Positions 1-8,543 of a DNA stretch of 64,000 nt are shown here, piece by piece; position 1 is the first letter of the stretch; every line of letters starts with the position of its first letter. The notes under the pieces are model-generated. The model worked only from the letters and a program-made list of their open reading frames with translations. It searched no databases and was not told where the DNA came from. Made by a program: the position numbers and the translations under genes. The stretch lies in contig JAHAKD010000006.1 in NCBI GenBank assembly GCA_018371855.1, forward strand, positions 62,001 to 126,000, written 5' to 3'. The stretch is from Clostridium sp. GTDB taxonomy: Bacteria; Bacillota; Clostridia; TANB77; CAG-508.

Positions 1-1059
1 AACGAAAAAGCTATCTTAATAAAGGAGAAAGAACAACAATTTAAAGAACAAGCAGATAAGATGGCAAAAGAGATTATTGGATATTCTATTCAAAAATGTG
101 CTGCAGACCATTCACAAGAAACTACTGTTTCAATAGTTTCACTTCCAAACGACGATATGAAAGGTAGAATTATAGGAAGAGAAGGAAGAAATATTAAAGC
201 TATCGAAACTTTAACTGGTGTAGATTTAATTATTGATGATACTCCAGAAGCTGTAGTACTTTCAGGTTTTGACCCATTAAGAAGAGAAGTTGCAAGGATT
301 GCTCTAGAAAAATTAATTGATGATGGAAGAATACATCCTTCAAAAATAGAAGAAATGGTAGAAAAAGCTAAGGAAGAATTAGCAGAAACTATTAAAGAAG
401 AAGGAGAAAGAGCAACTTTAGAAACAGGAGTTATGGGATTACATCCAGATTTGATTAAACTAATAGGAAAATTAAAATATAGAACAAGTTATGGTCAAAA
501 TGTTTTAAATCACTCTATAGAAGTTTCAAACTTAGCACGAATCATGGCAGAAGAATTAGGCTTAGATTCCAAACTTGCAAGAAGAGCTGGTTTATTGCAT
601 GATATTGGTAAAGCTTTAGACCATGATATGGAAGGTACTCATGTTGAAATAGGTGTTGAAGTATTAAAGAAATACAAAGAAAATCCTGCAGTAATAAATG
701 CTGTAGAAGCACACCATGGAGATGTAGAACCACAAACAATAGAAGCTGTTTTAGTACAAGCAGCAGATGCAATATCTGCATCAAGACCTGGTGCAAGACG
801 TGAAACTTTAGAAGCATATATAAAGAGACTACAGGAATTAGAATCTATTGCAGATTCATTTGATGGTGTAGATAAATCTTATGCGATCCAAGCTGGTAGG
901 GAGATAAGAATTATTGTTAAACCAGATAAAATTTCTGATAGTCAAATGGTATTACTAGGTAGAGATATTTCTGAAAAAATAGAAAAAGAAATGGATTATC
1001 CAGGACAAATAAAAGTTAACCTAGTAAGAGAAACAAGAGTTATAGATTATGCAAAATAA
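1..1059 (+). CDS. rny: Ribonuclease Y, 5' end cut by window edge
   Basis: Membrane-anchored endoribonuclease that starts mRNA decay in Bacillota. The frame is open from base 1, so the ATG at 61 is internal; 352 C-terminal residues are visible, and the membrane helix and most of the coiled coil lie outside. Seen: a KH domain (GRIIGREGRN loop, about visible residues 55-65) and an HD domain with LLHDIGKA near residue 200, the metal-binding His-Asp of the family. The following gene is ymdB, the same order as in Bacillus subtilis, where YmdB and RNase Y act in related RNA and developmental pathways. Family assignment is secure. Confidence 0.97.
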   Translation, partial: NEKAILIKEKEQQFKEQADKMAKEIIGYSIQKCAADHSQETTVSIVSLPNDDMKGRIIGREGRNIKAIETLTGVDLIIDDTPEAVVLSGFDPLRREVARIALEKLIDDGRIHPSKIEEMVEKAKEELAETIKEEGERATLETGVMGLHPDLIKLIGKLKYRTSYGQNVLNHSIEVSNLARIMAEELGLDSKLARRAGLLHDIGKALDHDMEGTHVEIGVEVLKKYKENPAVINAVEAHHGDVEPQTIEAVLVQAADAISASRPGARRETLEAYIKRLQELESIADSFDGVDKSYAIQAGREIRIIVKPDKISDSQMVLLGRDISEKIEKEMDYPGQIKVNLVRETRVIDYAK

Positions 1060-1062
1060 GAA

Positions 1063-1163
1063 AAGTGGCTTCGCCACATGTACAGATTGCTTCGCAATCG
1101 CACGGTCATAAGTAACTTAACCTTGTTGCTTCAGAAAAATCTAACGATTTTTCCTATGCAATA
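1063..1163 (+). repeat. Hairpin-rich intergenic repeat, copy A
   Basis: Directly after rny come two short UUCG-containing hairpins (1065-1077 and 1085-1099), then about 50 bases (1116-1166) that match the reverse complement of 13281-13331 at about 41 of 51 positions, including TAACCTTGTTG and an AAAAATC...GATTTTT inverted repeat. No ORF fits. It looks like a dispersed structured repeat; its mobility or function is unknown. Confidence 0.55.
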
Positions 1164-1191
1164 AAAAAGTAGCAGAGATGCTACTTTTTTT
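1164..1191 (+). terminator. Rho-independent terminator after rny
   Basis: Stem AAGTAGCA / TGCTACTT with a 4-base loop, followed by a run of T. It closes the rny transcription unit. Confidence 0.85.
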
Positions 1192-1218
1192 GTATTTATG
1201 TAGAAATGATATTAAAAC

Positions 1219-1247
1219 TTGAAATAACATAAAACCTACTATATAAT
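1219..1247 (+). promoter_or_regulatory. Sigma-A type promoter of ymdB
   Basis: TTGAAA at 1219-1224 and TATAAT at 1242-1247 with a 17-base spacer, 28 bases before the ymdB start. Confidence 0.75.
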
Positions 1248-1274
1248 ATAACTGAATAAGAAAGAAGGTAGATT

Positions 1275-2048
1275 ATGAATATTTTAGCAATAGGAGATAT
1301 TGTAGGAGAAATTGGCGTAAAGAAAATTGTAAAAGAGTTGCCAAAACTAAAAGAAAAATATAATATAGATTTTTGCATAATAAATGGTGAGAATTCAGCA
1401 GGAGGAATGGGAATAACTAAAAAGATTTTTGATTCTTTAATAAATGCTGGAGCAGATGTAATAACAATGGGAAACCATACATGGGGAAAGAAAGATATTT
1501 TTTCGTTTATTGATGATAAAAGAATTGTTAGACCAGCTAATTATACAAAAGGATTACCCGGTAATGATTATAGTATAGTTAACAAAAACAATAAAAGAAT
1601 AGCTGTTATAAATTTAATAGGAAGAACATCTATGGGAATTTTATCAGAAAATCCATTTATAGTTGCAAATGATATATATAATAAATTAAAAAATCAAGTA
1701 GATATATTTGTACTAGATTTTCATGCAGAAGCTACCGCAGAAAAAATTGCTATGGGATATTATATGGATGGAAAATATACTATAGTATATGGAACACATA
1801 CACATGTGCAAACAGCAGATGAGCAAATACTAGAAAAAGGAACCGCGTATATAACAGATGTTGGAATGACTGGACCTAAAAAATCAGTTATAGGAATGGA
1901 TGTAGGTGTTTCTTTTAAGCGATTCGTAACATCTTTACCAGAGAGATATAAATTAGCTGATAGTGAAGCAATGATAAATGGATGTGTTTTTAAAATTAAT
2001 GATGAAACAAATCGAACAGAAGAGATTATTAGAATAAATAAGAAATAA
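1275..2048 (+). CDS. ymdB: YmdB family metallophosphoesterase
   Basis: Member of the YmdB/TIGR00282 calcineurin-like phosphoesterases, which hydrolyse 2',3'-cyclic nucleotides and in Bacillus affect biofilm and sporulation decisions. Length 257 residues, near the family norm. Metal ligands are visible in order: D8 (GDIVG), E39-N40 (NGENSAGG), N67-H68 (GNHTWG), then the DFHAEAT block and the GTHTHVQTAD block that supply the remaining His ligands. It has its own promoter and follows rny, matching the conserved neighbourhood. The product is expected to be cytoplasmic. Confidence 0.95.
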   Translation: MNILAIGDIVGEIGVKKIVKELPKLKEKYNIDFCIINGENSAGGMGITKKIFDSLINAGADVITMGNHTWGKKDIFSFIDDKRIVRPANYTKGLPGNDYSIVNKNNKRIAVINLIGRTSMGILSENPFIVANDIYNKLKNQVDIFVLDFHAEATAEKIAMGYYMDGKYTIVYGTHTHVQTADEQILEKGTAYITDVGMTGPKKSVIGMDVGVSFKRFVTSLPERYKLADSEAMINGCVFKINDETNRTEEIIRINKK

Positions 2049-2104
2049 ATGTCGAAACATGTAATTTTACGCGATACAAACCTCCTAAAAAATGGGAAAA
2101 CATC

Positions 2105-2133
2105 TTTACATTATTTTCCATATATAATATAAA
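2105..2133 (+). promoter_or_regulatory. Candidate promoter of spoVS
   Basis: TTTACA at 2105-2110 and TATAAA at 2128-2133 with a 17-base spacer. The region is very AT-rich, so other matches are possible; spoVS is sigma-H dependent in Bacillus and I cannot tell the classes apart here. Confidence 0.4.
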
Positions 2134-2181
2134 TATATCAGTCACAAGATGAACTAAAAAATAAATTATAGGAGGCAAAAA

Positions 2182-2445
2182 ATGGAAGTTTTAAAAATCT
2201 CATCAAAATCAAATCCAAATTCAGTTGCAGGTGCAATAGCAGGTTTGGTAAAGGAAAATAACAAAGCAGAAATGCAAGCAATAGGTGCAGGAGCATTAAA
2301 TCAAGCTGTAAAAGCAGTAGCAATTGCAAGAGGATTTGTAGCACCAGCAGGGGTAGATTTAGTTTGCATACCTGCATTTGCAGAGGTTCAGGTAGAAGGA
2401 GAAGACAGAACTGGCATGAAGCTAATAATAGAATCAAGAAAATAG
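2182..2445 (+). CDS. spoVS: Stage V sporulation protein S
   Basis: SpoVS is a small Alba-like protein needed for normal progress of sporulation. The 87-residue product has the family length and its conserved blocks (SSKSNPNSVAGAIAG at residues 7-21, GAGALNQAVKAVAIARG near 37-53, the FAEVQVEGEDRTG tail). Strong site AGGAGG before the ATG. It is monocistronic, with a short terminator right after it. It lies downstream of ymdB as in many Bacillota. Supports an endospore-forming host. Confidence 0.97.
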   Translation: MEVLKISSKSNPNSVAGAIAGLVKENNKAEMQAIGAGALNQAVKAVAIARGFVAPAGVDLVCIPAFAEVQVEGEDRTGMKLIIESRK

Positions 2446-2453
2446 AATAAATT

Positions 2454-2478
2454 AGGGGGCTTATATAGTCCTCTTTTT
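2454..2478 (+). terminator. Terminator after spoVS
   Basis: AGGGGGC pairs with GTCCTCT (two G-U pairs), followed by TTTTT. Confidence 0.6.
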
Positions 2479-2566
2479 GTTTTCATATATACAAAAACAT
2501 CTTGAAAAAAATACAAAAGTAATATATTATAAAGAAGTAAAAATACAAAGATAAACGGAGAGAAAA

Positions 2567-4162
2567 ATGAAATCAAATGTTATTAAATATATATTTTTTA
2601 TAGCTGTAATTATAATTGTTGGAGTAGCAATTTATATAATTTACGAAGACAATAAGTCTAATTCAGAAAATACAGAAAATCAAACAACAGCTCAAACGAA
2701 TCAAACAATTACAGATCTAAGAATGGAAATTGTAAGTTATGACACAATAAATCCACTAATAAGTAATAATAGAAATGTGCAGGAAATAACAAAATTAGTA
2801 TTTGAACCATTATTACAATTAGATGAGAATTATAAATTGCAACCATGTTTAGCTACAGAATGGGCAAAATCTGGAGATACTTCTTATATATTAAAATTAA
2901 GAAGTAATGTAAAATGGCAGGATGGAACCAGTTTTACAGCGCAAGATGTAAAATATACAATAGAAACATTAAAACAAGTAAATTCAATATATAGTTATAA
3001 TGTACAACATGTTACAAGTGTAGATATAATAGATAATTATAGTATAAGAATAAATCTAGATACAATAATACCATTTTTTGAATATAATTTAATCTTTCCA
3101 ATAGTTTCAAGTACGTATTTTGCAGGTCAAGATATACAAAATACAGAAAAAAATAATACTCCAATTGGTACAGGAATGTATAAGATAGAGTCAAATTCTG
3201 ATAGCACAGTTGTATTAAAAAAGAATACTAGTTGGTGGAATATATCAGAAAAGAATGCAAAGGTAGAAACAATAAATGTTAATAAATATTCATCAATGGG
3301 AGAAGCTTATAATGCTTTTAAATTAGGAAATATAGACATATTAACAACAGAGAATATTAATATAGAAGATAATATTGGAACAATAGGATATAATAAAAAA
3401 GAATTTTATGGCAGAGAACACGATTTTATAGCGTTAAATACATATGATAATTTTTTAAGTAGATGGGAAGTAAGAAAAGCAATATCATATGCTATAGATA
3501 AAAGTAGTATAGTAACAAGTGTATATGGTGGAAAGTATTATACAGCTGATAATCCATTAGATTATGGCAATTGGACATTTGACCAAGGTAGCAGTAGTAC
3601 AGGATATAATCCAGACCAAGCAAAACAAGTTTTAATCGATGGTGGTTGGTCATATAAATATGGAAGTTGGCAAAAGGTTGAAAACTATAGAACAATAAGA
3701 TTAAGTATAAATCTTACAGTAAATGCAGATAATAGCTCACAAGTTGCTGTGGCAGATATTATAAAAAGTAGCTTGGAAAACATCGGAATCAAAGTTAATG
3801 TAGCTAAATTAAATTCCAAAAATTTTCAAACAGCTTTAAATAATAGGAACTATGGAATGATAATAACAGGAACAAATAGTTCATTATCACCTAGTTTAGT
3901 TACATATTTTGGATTAGGCAATTTAGCAAACTATCAAAATGAAGAAGCTAATAATTTGTTAAACGAATTATTAAGTTTAACAGATGAAAATAAAATAAAA
4001 GAAGATACAAATAAATTAATTGAAATATACAGAGATGATGCTCCATATATTAGTTTATATTTTAATAAAGTAAATGTTATCTATAGTACAAGCCTAGTAG
4101 GAGAAATTAATCCAAATCAATATAATATTTTTTATGGAATAGAAAATTGGTACAGAAGATAA
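2567..4162 (+). CDS. ABC transporter solute-binding protein, peptide family 5
   Basis: Extracytoplasmic substrate-binding protein of the SBP_bac_5 (OppA/DppA) family, which delivers oligopeptides or nickel to an ABC importer. 531 residues. Residues 7-25 form a hydrophobic N-terminal segment without a lipobox cysteine, so it appears anchored by an uncleaved helix rather than by lipid. Family features include LVFEPLLQLDENYKLQPCLA and the WQDGTSFTAQDVKYT block near residue 120. No permease or ATPase genes are adjacent, so it is an orphan binding protein; substrate unknown. It ends only 8 bases before the recA promoter. Confidence 0.85.
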   Translation: MKSNVIKYIFFIAVIIIVGVAIYIIYEDNKSNSENTENQTTAQTNQTITDLRMEIVSYDTINPLISNNRNVQEITKLVFEPLLQLDENYKLQPCLATEWAKSGDTSYILKLRSNVKWQDGTSFTAQDVKYTIETLKQVNSIYSYNVQHVTSVDIIDNYSIRINLDTIIPFFEYNLIFPIVSSTYFAGQDIQNTEKNNTPIGTGMYKIESNSDSTVVLKKNTSWWNISEKNAKVETINVNKYSSMGEAYNAFKLGNIDILTTENINIEDNIGTIGYNKKEFYGREHDFIALNTYDNFLSRWEVRKAISYAIDKSSIVTSVYGGKYYTADNPLDYGNWTFDQGSSSTGYNPDQAKQVLIDGGWSYKYGSWQKVENYRTIRLSINLTVNADNSSQVAVADIIKSSLENIGIKVNVAKLNSKNFQTALNNRNYGMIITGTNSSLSPSLVTYFGLGNLANYQNEEANNLLNELLSLTDENKIKEDTNKLIEIYRDDAPYISLYFNKVNVIYSTSLVGEINPNQYNIFYGIENWYRR

Positions 4163-4170
4163 AAAAAGTA

Positions 4171-4198
4171 TTGACAAAAAAATAAATTAGTATATAAT
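4171..4198 (+). promoter_or_regulatory. recA promoter
   Basis: TTGACA at 4171-4176 and TATAAT at 4193-4198, spacer 16 bases. Confidence 0.85.
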
Positions 4199-4202
4199 AA
4201 AA

Positions 4203-4216
4203 CAAACATACGTTCA
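4203..4216 (+). promoter_or_regulatory. LexA (SOS) box at recA
   Basis: CAAACATACGTTCA matches the Bacillota LexA consensus CGAACRNRYGTTCG at 12 of 14 positions (the consensus is established knowledge). It sits just behind the -10 box at the expected transcription start, a classic repressor position. Confidence 0.75.
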
Positions 4217-4230
4217 TAGGAGGAGAAATA

Positions 4231-5322
4231 ATGAGTGGAGAAAACTTAGAAAGAAAAAAAGCGTTAGAAATGGCAATGAGTCAAATAGAAAAACAATTTG
4301 GAAAAGGTTCAGTAATGAAATTAGGAGAATTTAAAGCGATGGAAGTAGAAGCAATTCCAACAGGAGCTTTAAGTTTAGATATAGCATTAGGAATTGGTGG
4401 TGTACCAAGAGGAAGAATTATAGAAATATATGGTCCAGAATCTTCTGGTAAAACAACTTTAGCATTACACATAATTGCAGAAGCACAAAAAATGAATGGT
4501 GAAGCAGCTTTTATAGATGCAGAACACGCATTAGACCCAGTATATGCAAAACATTTAGGTGTAGATATAGATAATTTACTAGTATCACAACCAGACACAG
4601 GAGAACAAGCTTTAGAAATAACAGAAGCATTAGTAAGAAGTGGAGCATTAGATGTAGTTGTAGTAGACTCTGTTGCAGCATTAGTTCCAAAGGCAGAAAT
4701 TGATGGAGATATGGGAGATTCTCATATGGGTCTACAAGCAAGATTAATGTCACAAGCATTAAGAAAATTAGCAGGAGCAATAAATAAATCAAAAACAGTA
4801 TTAATATTCATAAATCAATTAAGAGAAAAAATAGGTGTTATGTTTGGAAATCCAGAAACAACAACTGGTGGTAGAGCTTTAAAATTCTATGCCTCAGTTA
4901 GAATGGATATTAGAAAAATAGAAAACATCAAACAAGATGGTGAAATAACAGGAAGTAGAGCAAGAGTAAAGGTTGTAAAAAATAAGGTTGCACCACCATT
5001 TAGAGAAGCAGAGTTTGATATAGTATATGGTAAAGGTATTTCTAAAGAAGGAAATATTTTAGATATGGCAGTAAACTTAGATATAATCGAAAAGAGTGGT
5101 TCTTGGTTCAGTTATGACGGAAATAGAATTGGACAAGGAAGGGAAAATGTTAAGAGATATTTAGCGGAAAATCCAGATATAATGGCAGAAGTAGAAAAGA
5201 AAGTAAGAGATAATTTCGAAAAAGCTTTTGAAAAAAGCTTAGGCGATGAAGAAGAAAATAATGATGATGATGACGTAGTAGTACTAGTAGAAGACGAAGA
5301 AGCAAAACCAAAGAAAAAATAA
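4231..5322 (+). CDS. recA: Recombinase RecA
   Basis: ATP-dependent strand-exchange protein and LexA coprotease. 363 residues, normal length. Walker A GPESSGKTT at residues 68-76; the Walker B strand VVVVDSVAAL and the INQLREKIGVMFGNPETT loop follow. The acidic and lysine-rich C-terminal tail (EENNDDDDVVV) is typical. Start chosen at the ATG behind GGAGGAG. It carries a LexA-type box in its promoter and is followed by recX, the usual recA regulator, 16 bases downstream. Confidence 0.98.
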   Translation: MSGENLERKKALEMAMSQIEKQFGKGSVMKLGEFKAMEVEAIPTGALSLDIALGIGGVPRGRIIEIYGPESSGKTTLALHIIAEAQKMNGEAAFIDAEHALDPVYAKHLGVDIDNLLVSQPDTGEQALEITEALVRSGALDVVVVDSVAALVPKAEIDGDMGDSHMGLQARLMSQALRKLAGAINKSKTVLIFINQLREKIGVMFGNPETTTGGRALKFYASVRMDIRKIENIKQDGEITGSRARVKVVKNKVAPPFREAEFDIVYGKGISKEGNILDMAVNLDIIEKSGSWFSYDGNRIGQGRENVKRYLAENPDIMAEVEKKVRDNFEKAFEKSLGDEEENNDDDDVVVLVEDEEAKPKKK

Positions 5323-5338
5323 AATGTAAGGAATAAAA

Positions 5339-5773
5339 ATGTATAGTATAGAAGAATTTGACAAAACCAAAACGAAAATTTTAAAATACATTATGTATAA
5401 AAAGAGAACAGAAAATGAAATAAGAACAAAATTTAATACAATAGATGAAGACCTTCTAGAAGATAGTATAGAATATCTAAAAGAAGCAGGTTATATAAAT
5501 GATAAAAATTATATAGAAAGGGCAGTTGCTGAGTTCAAAAATTTAAAAAACATGTCAGTAAAAGAAATAATATATAAACTTTATTCAAAAGGAATAAAAA
5601 GAGATGTGTTAGAAGATTATGTTAGTGAACACATAGATGAATTAGAAGAATATGAAAAGCAATCTGCTCAGAATATAATAAATAAAAAAATACATAATAC
5701 AGAGAAAGAAGATATAATAAATTATTTATTAAGAAAAGGATATAAAAGAGACAATATAAAGATTGAGGAGTAA
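5339..5773 (+). CDS. recX: Regulatory protein RecX
   Basis: RecX binds RecA filaments and limits RecA activity. The 144-residue product is all-helical with RecX repeats (EDLLEDSIEYLKEAGYINDK near residues 37-56, and the C-terminal LLRKGYKRDNIK). It lies 16 bases after recA and ends 2 bases before scpA, so cotranscription with recA is likely. It is shorter than Bacillus RecX but within the range seen in Clostridia. Confidence 0.88.
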   Translation: MYSIEEFDKTKTKILKYIMYKKRTENEIRTKFNTIDEDLLEDSIEYLKEAGYINDKNYIERAVAEFKNLKNMSVKEIIYKLYSKGIKRDVLEDYVSEHIDELEEYEKQSAQNIINKKIHNTEKEDIINYLLRKGYKRDNIKIEE

Positions 5774-5775
5774 TT

Positions 5776-6531
5776 ATGGCAAATATGTTGATGTTCGAAA
5801 CAAATAGATATGCAATAAAAATAGATAATTTTGAAGGACCATTAGATTTATTGTGTCATTTAATAGACAAAAATAAAATGGATATTTATGATATAAAAAT
5901 AAATGAAATTGCAGACCAATATATAGAATATTTAAATCAAATGGAAGAAATGAATTTAGATATAGCAAGTGAATTTATAATAATGGCATCAACATTAATC
6001 TATTTAAAATCTAAGAGTTTACTTCCAAAGCAAGAAGAAGCAGAAGAAGAACTTACAGAAGAGGAACTTATACAAAGAATTATCGAGTATAAAAAATATA
6101 AGGAAATTATAAAGAAATTAAAAGTAAATTATGAAGAGAATTCTAAGATTTTCTTAGGAACCCGAGAACAAATAGAATTACCCAAAAAACGCATAGAAAA
6201 AGAATATGATAAAGACTTAATTCCGAACTTATATAAATCTCTTTTAGAGAAAAACGAAGAAAAAATAAATAAAAATGCAGAGAACATAGAGAAAATTGCG
6301 ATAACAGATAATTATACAGTAGCAAGTAAAGTAAAAGAAATGTTTAAAGCATTAATTAAAAACAATAAATTTGTATTTAATAAATTATTCTCTTTAAAAG
6401 AACATAATAAACAAGAAGTAGTAACAGCATTTAGTGGGTTATTAGAAATGTCAAAAAGAGATAAAGTAAACACAAAGCAAGAAGACCTTTTTGAAGATAT
6501 AATCGTAGAGAAAAAGAAAAAAATAGTATAA
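5776..6531 (+). CDS. scpA: Segregation and condensation protein A
   Basis: ScpA is the kleisin subunit that bridges the SMC heads in the bacterial condensin. 251 residues. The N-terminal domain has the signature NFEGPLDLLCHLIDKNKMD (from about residue 18) and the block FIIMASTLIYLKSKSLLP near residue 70; the C-terminal winged-helix region follows a variable linker. Its usual partner scpB is not next to it; the following genes (DUF2953, ytfJ) are those that normally come after scpB in Bacillota. Confidence 0.95.
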   Translation: MANMLMFETNRYAIKIDNFEGPLDLLCHLIDKNKMDIYDIKINEIADQYIEYLNQMEEMNLDIASEFIIMASTLIYLKSKSLLPKQEEAEEELTEEELIQRIIEYKKYKEIIKKLKVNYEENSKIFLGTREQIELPKKRIEKEYDKDLIPNLYKSLLEKNEEKINKNAENIEKIAITDNYTVASKVKEMFKALIKNNKFVFNKLFSLKEHNKQEVVTAFSGLLEMSKRDKVNTKQEDLFEDIIVEKKKKIV

Positions 6532-6550
6532 ATAAATAAAATTTGGAAAA

Positions 6551-6589
6551 AATACTAGCAGAGGTGTAAATATGCTAGTATTTTTTTTT
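6551..6589 (+). terminator. Terminator whose loop holds the next gene's ribosome site
   Basis: Perfect 10-bp stem AATACTAGCA (6551-6560) / TGCTAGTATT (6573-6582) followed by a long T run. The 12-base loop contains the Shine-Dalgarno GAGGTG and the first base of the ATG (6572) of the DUF2953 gene; the 3' arm is its first codons. Confidence 0.8.
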
Positions 6590-7177
6590 ATTATATTAAT
6601 AATATTAGGTAGCTTAATAGTATTACTAGCAGGCACTACAATTCAATTACAAATAAATAATTTATATATAAAAGATAATCAAAGAAAAGACGGAGAAATA
6701 AAAATAGTACTAAAATTGCTAAAGATAATACCTTATTTAGACATAAATTTACTAGATAGTAAATTTATAAAAAAGCAGATGACTTTAGAAAATTTAGAAA
6801 AAAATATGAATAAATCAAAAATTAAAACATACAAAAATGAATTAAAGCAAATTCTTGAAATAACAAAAGTAGAAGAACTCTATGTAAAAATAAATCTGCA
6901 AAGCGAAAATATATTTTTAATGACATTTGCAACAGTAATATTATCAACTATTTTATCGATTATATTTGCTAAAAATATGATTGATAAAGATAATGGAAAA
7001 TATGGAATAAATATGAGATATTCCAATAATACAAATTATGAAATCTATTTAAACAGTATAATAAATATAAAAGTTATACATATTATTAGTGTAATGTGTG
7101 AAAGTTTAAAAAGAAAGAGAGCTGATAAAAATGCAAGAAAATCCTATAGAAGGGCTTATGAATACAACCATGAATAG
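6572..7177 (+). CDS. DUF2953 family membrane protein
   Basis: Protein of unknown function, 201 residues, with an N-terminal transmembrane helix (about residues 1-22) and a second hydrophobic stretch near residues 108-128. The conserved NTNYEIYLNSIINIKVIHII block near the C-terminus is typical of DUF2953 proteins (YtfI type), which sit before ytfJ in spore formers. Start at 6572 is required to keep the first helix, although it lies inside a terminator hairpin. Its 3' end overlaps ytfJ by 47 bases, suggesting translational coupling. Confidence 0.75.
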   Translation: MLVFFFIILIILGSLIVLLAGTTIQLQINNLYIKDNQRKDGEIKIVLKLLKIIPYLDINLLDSKFIKKQMTLENLEKNMNKSKIKTYKNELKQILEITKVEELYVKINLQSENIFLMTFATVILSTILSIIFAKNMIDKDNGKYGINMRYSNNTNYEIYLNSIINIKVIHIISVMCESLKRKRADKNARKSYRRAYEYNHE

Positions 7178-7637
7178 TATTAAAGATATGGTAGATGTTA
7201 ATACTATCATAGGAAAACCAATAGAAACGAAGAATGGAATTATTATTCCGTTATCAAAAGTAACTTTTGGATTTGCTTCAGGAGGTAGTGAATTTAATAG
7301 TGAAACAATTGATAACTATAACAAAAAAGAAAAAGAAGAGTCTATAGAATATAAATTACCATTTGGAGGAGGCAGTGGTGCTGCAGTAAATATAAGTCCA
7401 ATAGCATTTTTAGTAGTACAAAATGAAAGTGTAAAGTTATTACCTATAGAACATTCTTCATCAGTTGATAAATTATTAGATTATGTTCCAGATATTATGG
7501 AGAAGGCAAATAATTTAATTAATAAATGTACAAAGAAAGAAGAAAAAGTAAATACTAAAAAAGAGAAAATGGTAAAGGTAAAAAGACCATTTGAATATGA
7601 ATCAACAACTACCACGGAAGAAATAGAAGATGATTAA
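7131..7637 (+). CDS. ytfJ: Spore protein YtfJ (GerW family)
   Basis: GerW/YtfJ family protein (TIGR02874); in Bacillus GerW is required for germination with L-alanine. 168 residues. Diagnostic N-terminus PIEGLMNTTMNSIKDMVDVN, then GKPIETKNGIIIPLSKVTFGF, and a glycine-rich segment (GGGSGAAVNISPIAFLV). The C-terminal 35 residues are rich in Lys and Glu and look disordered. Starts inside the upstream DUF2953 gene. Third sporulation-linked gene of the window's first 8 kb. Confidence 0.93.
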   Translation: MQENPIEGLMNTTMNSIKDMVDVNTIIGKPIETKNGIIIPLSKVTFGFASGGSEFNSETIDNYNKKEKEESIEYKLPFGGGSGAAVNISPIAFLVVQNESVKLLPIEHSSSVDKLLDYVPDIMEKANNLINKCTKKEEKVNTKKEKMVKVKRPFEYESTTTTEEIEDD

Positions 7638-7638
7638 A

Positions 7639-7670
7639 AAAGCGAGCTATCATATAAGTTCGCTTTATTG
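7639..7670 (+). terminator. Possible terminator after ytfJ
   Basis: AAAGCGA / TCGCTTT inverted repeat right behind the ytfJ stop. The T run is poor, so this is weaker than the others. Confidence 0.4.
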
Positions 7671-7694
7671 CGTTATTGTGAAAAGGTAATCAAT

Positions 7695-7722
7695 TTGACA
7701 AAAAAAAAAGATATGATAAAAT
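7695..7722 (+). promoter_or_regulatory. Promoter of the HD hydrolase gene
   Basis: TTGACA at 7695-7700, TAAAAT at 7717-7722, spacer 16 bases. Confidence 0.65.
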
Positions 7723-7741
7723 TCTAGCGGAGGAGATACAA

Positions 7742-8524
7742 ATGAATATAGATATAAGAAACGCAAGAATAGAATTTAAAAATTATGTAAAAAACTACAA
7801 TCCAAGTGATCCAAAAATAGCATTAAAAATTTCACATATAGAAAGAGTAAGCCAAAAAGCCAAACAATTAGCAGAAAATTTAAGGCTAAATGAAGAAGAC
7901 GTAAAATTAGCGGAATTAATAGGAATTTTACATGACATTGGAAGATTTGAACAAATAAGAATATATAATACTTTTATGGACAAAGATAGTGTTAATCATG
8001 CAGAATATGGTGTGAAAGTACTATTTGAAGATGGATTAATTAGAAGATTTATAGCAGAAGACACATATGACAATATAATTAAAAAAGCGATATTAAACCA
8101 TAATAAAGGCTATTTAGATATTGATAAAGATTTAAATAAAAAAGAATTATTACATACTAAATTAATAAGAGATGCAGATAAATTAGACATATTCTATGTT
8201 TTAAATATGGAAAATATGAATGTACTATATGGAAACAACATAGAAAAGCAAAACATTAATAATGAAGTATACAGAGAATTTTTTGAAGATAAATATATAA
8301 ATTATAAGAACATAAATTCAGGGTTAGATTTAGCTATAGCACATTTTGCATATATTTATGATTTTAATTATAAATTCACTTTACAGAAGATAAAAGAAGA
8401 TGAATTTCTTACAAAATTATATAGTAGATTTGATATAGCAAACAATAAAGCGAAGGAAAACTTAGGGGATGTATATAATTTTGCTAAAGAGTATTTAGAT
8501 AAAGAATTGGGTAAGGCTATATAA
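7742..8524 (+). CDS. HD domain phosphohydrolase
   Basis: 260-residue cytoplasmic metal-dependent phosphohydrolase of the HD superfamily. The conserved His of HIERV (about residue 33), the GILHDIGRFEQ motif near residue 62 and the NHAEYGVKVL block near residue 83 are the metal-binding segments; DADKLD near residue 145 supplies the last Asp. The substrate cannot be read from sequence. 19 bases separate it from fbp, so the two may be cotranscribed from the promoter at 7695. Confidence 0.8.
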   Translation: MNIDIRNARIEFKNYVKNYNPSDPKIALKISHIERVSQKAKQLAENLRLNEEDVKLAELIGILHDIGRFEQIRIYNTFMDKDSVNHAEYGVKVLFEDGLIRRFIAEDTYDNIIKKAILNHNKGYLDIDKDLNKKELLHTKLIRDADKLDIFYVLNMENMNVLYGNNIEKQNINNEVYREFFEDKYINYKNINSGLDLAIAHFAYIYDFNYKFTLQKIKEDEFLTKLYSRFDIANNKAKENLGDVYNFAKEYLDKELGKAI

Positions 8525-8543
8525 AAGAATTAGGTGAATTAAT

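Noticed and set aside
542..817. Antisense ORF inside rny
   Set aside because: Leu/His-rich translation of the opposite strand of a conserved gene; no ribosome site. The same holds for the other long antisense frames in the window.
61..1059. rny starting at the ATG at 61
   Set aside because: The frame is open from base 1 and the family needs a longer N-terminus, so the gene enters from outside.
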